A DNA stretch of 7,595 bases from contig SXOM01000048.1 in NCBI GenBank assembly GCA_005776735.1, forward strand, positions 1 through 7,595, read 5' to 3'. This document shows positions 1 to 6,353 of this stretch, in pieces. Below the pieces are notes generated by a model. The model saw only the letters and a list, made by a program, of their open reading frames with translations, was not told the DNA's origin and made no database searches. The stretch comes from Pseudomonadota bacterium. Its GTDB lineage: Bacteria > Myxococcota_A > UBA796 > SXON01. The position numbers and the translations under genes were made by a program. How positions within the stretch are numbered: the first letter of the stretch is position 1; each line of letters begins with the position of its first letter.

Positions 1-2905
1 GCGCGTAGAATTCCTCCTCCCTGAACCAATCGGATTGCAGCCCGGGCAGGGCCGCCACGATTAGAGCCGGCGCATCGGTCCAGCCCAGGTAAGGGCAATA
101 ACGGGATGGAACGGTACCGGGAGGGGCGGCGTCGCCTTCGGCCGCCGCTTCGCCCGGCGCACCGTCGCCCTTGCCCTTGCCCCGGCTGCCACGCCGGCGC
201 TTGGTCTTGGTGCCCGGGTCACGCTGCGGACGGGCGACCGCCTGGGTCGCGATCAGCTCGGCGTTCTCGACCGCCTTGGCCATCTCCTGCGCGGCGCCCG
301 ACGCGATGAGCTGGGTGCACCGCTCGATCGCCGCGTCGACCAACGCGCGCGCGGCCGCCCCGAGCGGCCGCTCGAGCGCCTTCTGGAACTCGGGGACCGC
401 GTTGAAGATCAGGCCGCGGAGCTCGAACATCTCGCCACGCGCGTAGAAGCTGTGGTAGTCGCCCGGGTCGATCTTGCCGGCCTTCTCGAGCTGCGCTTCG
501 GCTTCGGGCCAGAGCTGCTTGCGCGCGGCGATGCGCGCGCGCTCGACCAGCGGGGCCGCGGCACGTTCGTGCAGCTTGGAGGCGTTCTTGAGCAGCCAGT
601 CGGCGCGCTCGAGGTCGCCGCCGCGGTTGATGATCAACCGGCCGAGGAACAGGTGCGCCGCGTAGTTCTTCTTGTCGGCGAGCACCGCATCTTCGAGCAG
701 CTTCTGCGCTTCGTCGAGCCGCTCGGCTTCGCCGTTGGCGGTCTCGATCAGCAGCGCGGCGAGCCGCGCCATGTGCAGCGTGTTGCCGGGATCGAGGCGG
801 CGCGCTTCGCTCAGCGCGTCGCGCGCGGCGTCCCAGTGCTCGGGGCCCATGCTCAGGTACACCTCGCCCAACAGGCCGTAGGTGTCGGGCATCATCGGCT
901 CCAGCGCCATGGCCGCCTTGAGGACCTCGGCCGCCTGGTCGCGCTTGCCGGCGTCTTCGTAGAGGCCCGCGAGCCGGCGCTTCATGCGCGCGTTCTCGGG
1001 GAACGCGACGCAGCCGCGCTCCAGCGCGTCGATCGCGCGGTTGCGACCGCCGCCGCCCTGGCGCTTCTCGCAGAAGTTGCACTCGAGGTGGAAGACCTCG
1101 GGCGTGGGGGCCCGCTCGGCGAGCTCGCGGAAGGCCGCGCCGACCTCGGCGCCCTTGGTGTTCTTCTCGATGAGCAGCTCGACGCGCAACAGGCCCACCT
1201 CGGTGTTGGCGGGGTCGAGCTTGAGCACCTCGGCGATGCGCTGCTCCGCGAGGTCGTGGCGCGGCTTCTTGCTGCGCACCATGCCGCGGATCGACTCGAG
1301 CGCGCCGTCGTGGTCGGGGTACGGCATGCGGGCGCGGTCGCGCGTGCGGTGCGCTTCGTAGAGCAGGCGGTTGCCCTCCTGCGCGAGCGCGAGCTGGGCC
1401 TGGCCCTTCTCCTTCTTCGAGGCCGCGACGTACTGGTCGCCGAGGGCCTGGAGCAGGTCGAACAGGCTCGTCTCCCGGTTGGGAAGCTGGTCGGCCACGA
1501 CGCGGTGCACGTAGAAGGTACGTTCACGCGACTCGTCGGGGATCATCTCCAGCAGGCCCTTGGCGAGCAGGTTCAGGCGCGAATCGCGCTTGACGCCCAG
1601 GATCTCCGCCTCGGTGGCGGTGAACGGGAGGCGGAAGTGGGCAAAGAGCGCGAGATCGTGCCGCTCGTCTTCGCTGAGCTCGCGCACCAGCTTCTCGACG
1701 CGGCGCCGCACGGGGTCGAGATCGGTGACCGACTCCATCGCCAGGAGCCGCGGCGACTCCATCAGCTCGTCGCGCGTCTCCGGATCGCGCACGGCCACCG
1801 CGAACAGGCGCGCGGCCAGCGGGTGCCCGTGGATGCGCTGCGAGATGACGCCGAAGTTGTCGCGGGCGAAGTCCTCGACCCGGTACGCGTCGAAGATCTC
1901 GTGGAGCTCCTTCCCCTTGAGGCCCTCGAGCGCGAGGACCGGGAGGTCGAGCCCTTCGCCTTCGCGGTAGAAGCGGGGCTGCACGGTGCTGAGGAAGATC
2001 AGCCGGGCCTTGTACTTGCCGGTGAGCAGCGCACGGAGGAGCAGCTCCAGGCGGCCTTCGCGGTGGAAGGTGCCGTCGCGACGCATCACCGCGTCGAGAC
2101 GGTCGACCACCAGGGTGGCATCGACGTTGGCGAGGCTTTCGACCGCGAGGGCGGCGAGTGCGGCGGGTGCGGGGCGCTCGGCCGGCTTGCACAGCGCGTC
2201 GGCCAGGCGCTTGTCGCCCGCGTCGGCGGCGAGGCCGGCGATGCGCGCGTAGAGGGAGTCGGCCTCGGAGCCCCAACCGACGATGAAGTCGCGCGCGCGG
2301 TTGGCGCAGCCGGCGAGGGCCTTCTCGGCCAGCCAGCGCTTGCCCACGCCCGGCGGCCCGGCCACGACGACCGGCCCCTCGGTGCGCTCGGCGAGCCACG
2401 CGAGCTCGGTTTCGCGGCCCACGAACGCGATGCGCGGGGCGCCGCTCTTCTTCTTGGGCTCGGCCACCGGGGCGGCGGCCGCCGCCACCGGCGCCGCCGG
2501 CACCGGGAGCGTGAACAAGAAGTCGCGCGCCTTGGACTTCTGGTGTTCCCACTTCAGGAGCTTGAGCACGTCGGGGAGCGCGAACGGGTTGAACGCGCGG
2601 GCCACCGCGACGAGGCCCGGCTTCTTGCCGGAGGCCTTGACCGCCGCGGCGAGCTGGCTCAGCCCGACGCTGTCGATGCCTTCGGGCTCGACCAGGCACA
2701 ACAGGCCACCGTCGCGCGAAAGCGCGGGGGCGAGCGCGTCGGCATCGAGCTTGGAGGCCGGAGACGGCGCGTCGCCGCCGAGAACCACCGCGGGGATCGC
2801 GCCGCGCCGCCGCAGCTCACCGAGCGTCTCGGCGTCGGCGAGCACACGACTGCCGAAGACCAGCACGCAGCGACCTTCGTTGATGGCGACTTCCACGCGG
2901 TTCAT
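1..2905 (-). CDS. STAND-type NTPase with C-terminal TPR repeats, truncated by the left window edge
   Basis: Large cytoplasmic signalling or scaffold protein; 968 residues are visible and no stop is reached. Residues 1-133 form a small alpha/beta-looking domain with a Rossmann-like start (GRCVLVFGSR, 11-20), faintly like the start of SIR2-type domains but too short to be one. A Pro/Ala/Lys linker (134-157) precedes an NTPase core: FVGRE (161-165), Walker A GPPGVGK (183-189), Walker B LVVDRLD (265-271) and the STAND/NB-ARC motif HGHPLA (359-364). A winged helix at about 403-474 ends FYVHRVVADQL. Helical TPR units follow to about 850, then a Lys/Arg/Gly-rich stretch (about 898-913). The position after the Walker Lys is Arg190, not Ser/Thr. 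Start ATG 2905 is chosen because AAGAGG lies 6 nt upstream. STAND proteins are NTP switches that oligomerise on sensing a ligand, with TPRs usually the sensor. The family call is fairly firm; the biological role is unknown. Confidence 0.85.
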   Translation of the reverse strand, partial: MNRVEVAINEGRCVLVFGSRVLADAETLGELRRRGAIPAVVLGGDAPSPASKLDADALAPALSRDGGLLCLVEPEGIDSVGLSQLAAAVKASGKKPGLVAVARAFNPFALPDVLKLLKWEHQKSKARDFLFTLPVPAAPVAAAAAPVAEPKKKSGAPRIAFVGRETELAWLAERTEGPVVVAGPPGVGKRWLAEKALAGCANRARDFIVGWGSEADSLYARIAGLAADAGDKRLADALCKPAERPAPAALAALAVESLANVDATLVVDRLDAVMRRDGTFHREGRLELLLRALLTGKYKARLIFLSTVQPRFYREGEGLDLPVLALEGLKGKELHEIFDAYRVEDFARDNFGVISQRIHGHPLAARLFAVAVRDPETRDELMESPRLLAMESVTDLDPVRRRVEKLVRELSEDERHDLALFAHFRLPFTATEAEILGVKRDSRLNLLAKGLLEMIPDESRERTFYVHRVVADQLPNRETSLFDLLQALGDQYVAASKKEKGQAQLALAQEGNRLLYEAHRTRDRARMPYPDHDGALESIRGMVRSKKPRHDLAEQRIAEVLKLDPANTEVGLLRVELLIEKNTKGAEVGAAFRELAERAPTPEVFHLECNFCEKRQGGGGRNRAIDALERGCVAFPENARMKRRLAGLYEDAGKRDQAAEVLKAAMALEPMMPDTYGLLGEVYLSMGPEHWDAARDALSEARRLDPGNTLHMARLAALLIETANGEAERLDEAQKLLEDAVLADKKNYAAHLFLGRLIINRGGDLERADWLLKNASKLHERAAAPLVERARIAARKQLWPEAEAQLEKAGKIDPGDYHSFYARGEMFELRGLIFNAVPEFQKALERPLGAAARALVDAAIERCTQLIASGAAQEMAKAVENAELIATQAVARPQRDPGTKTKRRRGSRGKGKGDGAPGEAAAEGDAAPPGTVPSRYCPYLGWTDAPALIVAALPGLQSDWFREEEFYA

Positions 2906-2911
2906 GACCAG

Positions 2912-2917
2912 CCTCTT
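2912..2917 (-). promoter_or_regulatory. Ribosome binding site of the STAND/TPR gene
   Basis: On the minus strand AAGAGG stands 6 nt before the ATG at 2905 and supports that start. A perfect small hairpin (GCGGG, loop GCT, CCCGC; 2918-2930) lies directly upstream of it. It may be chance at this GC content. Confidence 0.55.
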
Positions 2918-2966
2918 GCGGGAGCCCCGCGGCTAACAAGAAACGGCCGGAACCGCCCGCCGACGA

Positions 2967-3035
2967 ACCGGCGGACTGTGGGCGGGGCGCCGCGACCGTC
3001 CCGAAGCGGGCCGGGGCGGGTGCGCCCCGCGTCGC
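2967..3035 (-). repeat. Structured intergenic repeat, copy B (long hairpin)
   Basis: Read on the minus strand, this lies between the HAD stop and the STAND/TPR start. It matches copy A (4714-4784, plus strand) at 54 of 71 columns with one gap, by my hand alignment, including the 13-mer CGCTTCGGGACGG (2996-3008). Outer arms GCGGGGCGC (3030-3022) and GCGCCCCGC (2990-2982) pair perfectly over 9 bp. Inside, CCCG-CTT-CGGG makes a tight inner hairpin on the core. The right arm ends 76 nt before the downstream ATG. No U-run follows, so it is not an ordinary intrinsic terminator. It could be a REP-like extragenic palindrome, a leader or regulatory RNA structure, or the decayed end of a mobile element. 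Confidence 0.65.
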
Positions 3036-3037
3036 CA

Positions 3038-3661
3038 TCACCCAAACGGTGGGAACTCGACGCCCGCCACCTTTCCACACGTGCGTGCCACCCGGGCGTG
3101 CCGCAACAGCGGCAGGTCGTGCGTGCTGTCCCCGATGGCAAAGACCGGTATGCGGCCGGTCATCTCCCAGCACGCGCGGATCTTGCCCTCGTCGCAGGTG
3201 GTGAGCCCGACCCGCTCGGGCAGCAGGCGATCGCCGTCGGTGCGGAGCCGGATGCCGCGGACGTTGCGGATGCCGAGGCGTTTGCCCACCGCCACGCCGA
3301 GCACCTCGGGGCTCCCCGTCAGCAACCACACGCGGTGCTGCGTGGCGACGGCGTGCGCGAGCTCGACGACGGCCGCCACCGGCGCACACTCGCCGTGCGC
3401 GAAGGCGTGGTCGACGAGCTGCTCCACCGCGCCCACGGTGAGCCCCCCGAGCGCCAGGGCCGCGTAGCGGCACTGCTCCTGGTAGTCGGCGATGTCGCGG
3501 TAGGCGTCGAACACGCTCGCCGCCCCCTGGGTGACGACGTTTCGGTGGCCGATGCGGTCGAGCCCGCGGAGGCACGCCTCGGCGATGTCGTTGGTGATGA
3601 GCGTGCCGTCCATGTCGAACACGGCCTCGCCACGGGGCAGCGCCCACAGCTCCGGGATCAT
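3038..3661 (-). CDS. HAD-superfamily phosphatase, PSPase-like (subfamily IB type)
   Basis: A 207-residue soluble phosphohydrolase with all four HAD motifs. Motif I is FDMDGTL with nucleophile Asp16 and acid/base Asp18; motif II is LLTGS (Thr115 to Ser117); motif III is Lys160 in CDEGK; motif IV is GDSTHD with Asp178 and Asp182 for Mg2+. The helical segment between motifs I and II (about 25-105) fits a C1 cap, as in the phosphoserine phosphatase group. All catalytic residues are present, so the enzyme should be active. Substrate cannot be read from sequence: phosphoserine is possible, but other small phosphate esters are equally likely for stand-alone members. The start is set by the ATGA overlap with the upstream coiled-coil gene and by GGAGGGG 8 nt before ATG. 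The upstream neighbour is a membrane-anchored coiled-coil protein, so the two are probably co-translated. Confidence 0.88.
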   Translation of the reverse strand: MIPELWALPRGEAVFDMDGTLITNDIAEACLRGLDRIGHRNVVTQGAASVFDAYRDIADYQEQCRYAALALGGLTVGAVEQLVDHAFAHGECAPVAAVVELAHAVATQHRVWLLTGSPEVLGVAVGKRLGIRNVRGIRLRTDGDRLLPERVGLTTCDEGKIRACWEMTGRIPVFAIGDSTHDLPLLRHARVARTCGKVAGVEFPPFG

Positions 3662-4686
3662 CTCGAAAACCCCTCCACGATGCGGGCCACCTCGATCTCG
3701 GCCTCGGCCGCCGCCTGCTCTTCGAGCCCGGCCGTCTCGAGCCGGCCGACGTCGTCGTCCAGGCGGTCCAGCGCGCCGCCCGCGAGCTGGTGGTCGACCG
3801 CGCCGGCGAGCGCGTTGAGGCTCTGGATGGCGGCGTCGACCTCGCCGAGCAGGTGCGCGGCGCTCTCGCCGTGGGGGCCGGCCTGCGGTGCCTGCACGTC
3901 GTCGTCGACCACGGACAAGGTGCCGGCGTGGTCGCCGAGCCAGGTGAGGTTGTCGGCGAGGCGGTCCATGCGGGCGGCGAGCTCGTCGTGCGCGAGGCGC
4001 GTGCGGCGCACCTCGTCGGCCACGGTGGCCAGGACGCCGGCGTCGACCTCGGCCGCGGACGGGGGGTCGGGCACGACCGCCTCGATCCGGGCGGCGCGGT
4101 CGCGCACCTCGTCGACGTAGAAGTGGACGGCGGTGGCGGCCTCGCCGAAGCGCGACCTCGCCGCGTCGAGCTGCTCGCGCGTGAGGCGGGCGCCGGGCTG
4201 GCTCTCCGGCAACGCGCCGAGCTGCGGGCGGCGCCGCCCGGTGACCGCGAGGAACACCCGCACCCGGAGGATCGCGCGCGTGCGCCACACCAGCGTGATG
4301 ACCCGACGCATCGTGGCCGCGCGCCGGTCGAGGTGGGCGATGTCCGCTTCGTAGTGCTCCACGAGGTCGGCGCGGTCGGGCTTGGCGCCGAGCTCGAGCC
4401 GGCGTTCGGTGAGGACGCGGAGCTGGTCCTGGACCGCGCCGTGGCGCTCGTCGAGCCGGGCTTCGAGCGCGGCGAGCCGCTCGGGGTACGCGTTGAGGTC
4501 GGCGTCGAGCGGCGCGGCCGGCGCGGCGAGGGCCGGCAGCTTGCGCCGCACGGGGATGCGCTTCCCGACCGCCTGCACCGTGGTCCGGGCGAGCCGGAGG
4601 GTGCGCAGCGTGACGAGGCTCGCGATCAGCCCGCCCGCAACCGCCAGCATCACGGCGGCGACGACGACGTTGAGCACCCAGCCCAT
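3658..4686 (-). CDS. Membrane-anchored coiled-coil protein of unknown function
   Basis: 342 residues; I do not recognise the family. One N-terminal hydrophobic segment (about 4-27) is followed by a basic stretch (Arg28, Arg31, Arg34, then KRIPVRRK at 42-49). This suggests a signal anchor with the bulk of the protein in the cytoplasm. Charged, Leu/Ala-rich, heptad-like helices lie at about 62-125, 210-260 and 285-342. A basic, partly hydrophobic helix at about 126-148 might touch the membrane. There are no cysteines and no catalytic motif. ATG 4686 is the only usual start codon (ATG, GTG or TTG) after the in-frame stop near 4783-4785; no clear purine-rich RBS precedes it. It overlaps the HAD phosphatase start by 4 nt. 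It may organise or tether a partner, possibly the phosphatase; this is inference from operon structure only. Confidence 0.75.
   Translation of the reverse strand: MGWVLNVVVAAVMLAVAGGLIASLVTLRTLRLARTTVQAVGKRIPVRRKLPALAAPAAPLDADLNAYPERLAALEARLDERHGAVQDQLRVLTERRLELGAKPDRADLVEHYEADIAHLDRRAATMRRVITLVWRTRAILRVRVFLAVTGRRRPQLGALPESQPGARLTREQLDAARSRFGEAATAVHFYVDEVRDRAARIEAVVPDPPSAAEVDAGVLATVADEVRRTRLAHDELAARMDRLADNLTWLGDHAGTLSVVDDDVQAPQAGPHGESAAHLLGEVDAAIQSLNALAGAVDHQLAGGALDRLDDDVGRLETAGLEEQAAAEAEIEVARIVEGFSR
3670..3676 (-). promoter_or_regulatory. Strong ribosome binding site of the HAD phosphatase gene
   Basis: GGAGGGG on the minus strand, 8 nt before the ATG at 3661, inside the last codons of the upstream gene. 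It fixes the start and suggests the phosphatase can be initiated on its own as well as by coupling through the ATGA overlap. Confidence 0.7.
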
Positions 4687-4794
4687 GCGCGGCCGGGGAT
4701 AACCGGTTGCGGAGCGCCGCGAGCCGGCCCAGCCTCGGCTCGCTTCGGGACGGGCCTGCCGGCTCGCCCACCGGCCGTCCGGTTAGGCGTCCGC
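4687..4794. promoter_or_regulatory. Divergent intergenic region (presumed promoters for both sides)
   Basis: This is the only gap between divergently transcribed genes in the window, so promoters for the coiled-coil/HAD operon (minus) and the WxMF/HTTM operon (plus) should lie here. I cannot identify a confident -35/-10 pair. Visible elements are the 8-bp palindrome AACCGGTT (4701-4708), a 7-bp inverted pair TAACCGG (4700-4706) and CCGGTTA (4779-4785), and between these the long hairpin repeat copy A. Confidence 0.45.
4714..4784 (+). repeat. Structured intergenic repeat, copy A (long hairpin)
   Basis: Partner of copy B at 2967-3035 on the other strand. Outer arms GCGAGCCGGC (4719-4728) and GCCGGCTCGC (4758-4767) pair perfectly over 10 bp around a 29-nt insert. 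The insert carries the shared core CGCTTCGGGACGG (4741-4753), which folds as CTCG-CTT-CGGG with one G-U pair. Against copy B, three of nine aligned outer pairs are double compensatory changes: A-T for G-C, C-G for G-C, and G-C for C-G. Unpaired flanks are also similar (both continue CCAC.G.CCG and end CCGGTT). The right arm ends 27 nt before the GTG of the next gene. Function unknown. Confidence 0.65.
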
Positions 4795-5436
4795 GTGAAG
4801 CGCCACCTCGTCGCCCTGTTCTTCGTGTGGCACGCCGTGGCGATGGCGATGGGGGCGGTGCCCACCCCCGGGGCCGGGCTCAACCGGGCGGCGTGGTCGC
4901 AACCCACGGTCCAGGCGGAGTTCGCGCTGTGGGCCGCGCGGCTGGGCACCGAGAGCGCGGCGCTCCAGGACGGGATCTACGACGTCGCGGTCGGCTTCGA
5001 AGCGGTGCGTCGGGCGGCGAACGTGCCGTTTCGCGCGTACGCGGGGTGGACCCACACCCGCCAGGGCTGGCAGATGTTCGTGGCGCCGCACCGTTTCCCG
5101 ACCCGGTTGCAGCTCCGGGCGCGCGGGCTCGGGCGCGATTGGGAGACGATCTTCGAGGAGGGGAACCCGCAGGCCACCTGGCGCGGCGAGCGGTTCGCCA
5201 CCGAGCGTGTGCGGGCGTCGGTCTTCGCGTGGGGGTGGCCGCAGTTCAAGCGGCGGTGGGCGAGCGCGTGTGCCGGGTTCGGCCGCGACCTGTTCGCCGA
5301 ACGGCCGGAGCTGGACGAGCTGCAGTGTCGCTTCGCCCAGGTGCAGTCGCCATCGGCCGCGCAGGTGCTCGCCGGCGTCGAACCGGAGGCGACGTGGGTG
5401 TTCCCGCGGCGGGCGGCCCGTCCGGCCGCGCCGTGA
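4795..5436 (+). CDS. Secreted or membrane-anchored protein with W-Q-M-F motif, partner of HTTM protein
   Basis: 213 residues starting at GTG 4795. This start gives a good N-terminal hydrophobic segment: KRH followed by about residues 5-22, ending AMAMGAVPTPGAG. That is a signal peptide without an obvious cleavage site, or a membrane anchor. An in-frame ATG near 4842 would delete most of it. The RBS is weak (AGG at 4785-4787). The body should lie outside the cytoplasmic membrane. Around residues 78-102 it has an aromatic strand pattern ending TRQGWQMFVAPHRFP (88-102). From memory, small proteins encoded beside HTTM proteins, and the DUF5819 type, carry a similar W-x-M-F-x-P motif; I cannot verify homology. 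Cysteines sit near the middle of the C-terminal half. The GTGA overlap with the HTTM gene argues for a complex or shared pathway. Confidence 0.7.
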   Translation: MKRHLVALFFVWHAVAMAMGAVPTPGAGLNRAAWSQPTVQAEFALWAARLGTESAALQDGIYDVAVGFEAVRRAANVPFRAYAGWTHTRQGWQMFVAPHRFPTRLQLRARGLGRDWETIFEEGNPQATWRGERFATERVRASVFAWGWPQFKRRWASACAGFGRDLFAERPELDELQCRFAQVQSPSAAQVLAGVEPEATWVFPRRAARPAAP

Positions 5437-6353
5437 CCGGCCGGTGGGGGGCGCTGGTCGCGGCCGTGGCTCGCCGCGAACCCGCCACGGCCGTGGCCGT
5501 GGTGCGCATCGTCTACGGCGTCGCGATCGCCGCCCACCACCTCCGGTTGGCGCTGACCGGGACGTGGCGGTGGATCTGGCTCCCGCCCGAAGCGGGCGGC
5601 CTCGTCCCCATCGACGGCGGGCTGTTCGACCTCGTCGGGGGCCCCACCGCGGACACGGTCGGCCCGGCCGTCGGCTTCACCATCGTCGCGGCGATCGCCC
5701 TGGCGGTGGGGTGGGGTACCCCCGTCGCGGCGGCGGCGACGGCCTTCGGCTGGGCGGTCACGACCGGGCTCGGCGCCAACGCGGGCGGCTCCTACGACCT
5801 GCTCGGCGGCAACGTGTGTTTCCTGTTGATCTTCGCCGGTTCGGGAGGCGCGTGGTCGGTCGACGCGTGGCGTCGCCGCCGGCGCGGCCTCCCGGTGGCC
5901 GACGCGCCCGTGTGGCCCCGCTGGCTCATGGTGTGGCAGTTGGTCCTGATGTACAGCACCACCGCGTGGCAGAAGGTGTCGGCGGGCTGGGTGCTCGGCG
6001 GCCCGGCCGACGCGCTCTGGTACATCCTGCAGCAGCCCACCTGGCAGCTCCGCGACATGCGCTGGGTGGCCCCGTACTACCCGCTCACGCAGGCGATGAC
6101 GTCGCTCACGTGGGCCTGGGAGCACGCTGCGGTCGTGCTCGTCGCGGCCGCGTGGTTCCGCGCCACGCGGTGCCGCCCGGGGTGGCTGCGGGCGCAGTTC
6201 AACCGGTTCGACGTGCGGGCGCCGTACCTGGCGTTCGGCGTGCTCCTGCACCTCGGCATCGAGCTCACGATGGAGGTCGGTGCGTTCACGCCGTTCACGC
6301 TCGCCCTCTACGCGGCGTGTTTTTCGGGCGACGAGCTCACTCGGCGCCGGTGA
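5433..6353 (+). CDS. HTTM-domain integral membrane protein (vitamin K gamma-carboxylase-like family)
   Basis: 306 residues, about the usual length of a stand-alone HTTM protein. Hydrophobic segments lie at roughly 18-41, 76-94, 96-115, 121-141, 164-182, 225-242 and 264-297. The family pattern is recognisable: an early Arg and HH pair (Arg25, His35-His36), then QLVLMYSTTAWQK (169-181) followed by GW and G (185-189), and the late segment HLGIELTMEVGAF (273-285). The HTTM family includes the membrane part of vitamin K-dependent gamma-glutamyl carboxylase, but bacterial members are mostly uncharacterised and carboxylase activity should not be assumed. The start is GTG 5433, whose GTGA overlaps the upstream stop; no independent RBS is evident, so translation probably depends on coupling. 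The 3' end overlaps the convergent lipoprotein gene by 17 bp. Confidence 0.82.
   Translation: MTGRWGALVAAVARREPATAVAVVRIVYGVAIAAHHLRLALTGTWRWIWLPPEAGGLVPIDGGLFDLVGGPTADTVGPAVGFTIVAAIALAVGWGTPVAAAATAFGWAVTTGLGANAGGSYDLLGGNVCFLLIFAGSGGAWSVDAWRRRRRGLPVADAPVWPRWLMVWQLVLMYSTTAWQKVSAGWVLGGPADALWYILQQPTWQLRDMRWVAPYYPLTQAMTSLTWAWEHAAVVLVAAAWFRATRCRPGWLRAQFNRFDVRAPYLAFGVLLHLGIELTMEVGAFTPFTLALYAACFSGDELTRRR

Noticed and set aside
11..2905. SIR2-STAND antiphage (Avs-like) assignment for the large minus-strand gene
   Set aside because: The N-terminal domain is about 130 residues, lacks the SIR2 catalytic motifs and shows only a faint GRCVLVFG resemblance. There are no other defence genes in the window. 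The STAND call stands, but a named defence system does not.
2957..2974. Perfect 6-bp hairpin (CCGCCG, loop ACGAAC, CGGCGG) as an intrinsic terminator after the HAD gene
   Set aside because: The short T-rich tract on the minus strand (TTTCTTGTT) starts about 13 nt after the stem, not directly after it, and hairpins of this size are common by chance at this GC content. It may still be part of the repeat flank.
452..4120. A 1222-codon open frame on the plus strand
   Set aside because: It runs antisense across the STAND/TPR, HAD and coiled-coil genes and their intergenic gap. All three opposing frames carry clear family motifs or plausible architecture. The long open frame is a side effect of GC-rich third positions, which remove stop codons on the other strand.
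3038..4771. A 577-codon minus-strand frame as a fusion of an upstream region with the HAD phosphatase
   Set aside because: The first part is Arg/Pro/Gly-rich shadow sequence of the coiled-coil gene in another frame. The ATG at 3661 has a strong RBS and an ATGA overlap, and the protein from there is a complete HAD enzyme.
3790..5436. A 548-codon plus-strand version of the W-Q-M-F protein
   Set aside because: Everything before 4795 is antisense to the coiled-coil gene and lacks domain character. GTG 4795 gives a natural hydrophobic N-terminus.
4977..6251. A 424-codon minus-strand frame opposite the WxMF/HTTM pair
   Set aside because: It is Arg/Pro/His-rich with no motif, and is antisense to two genes with family patterns and membrane segments.
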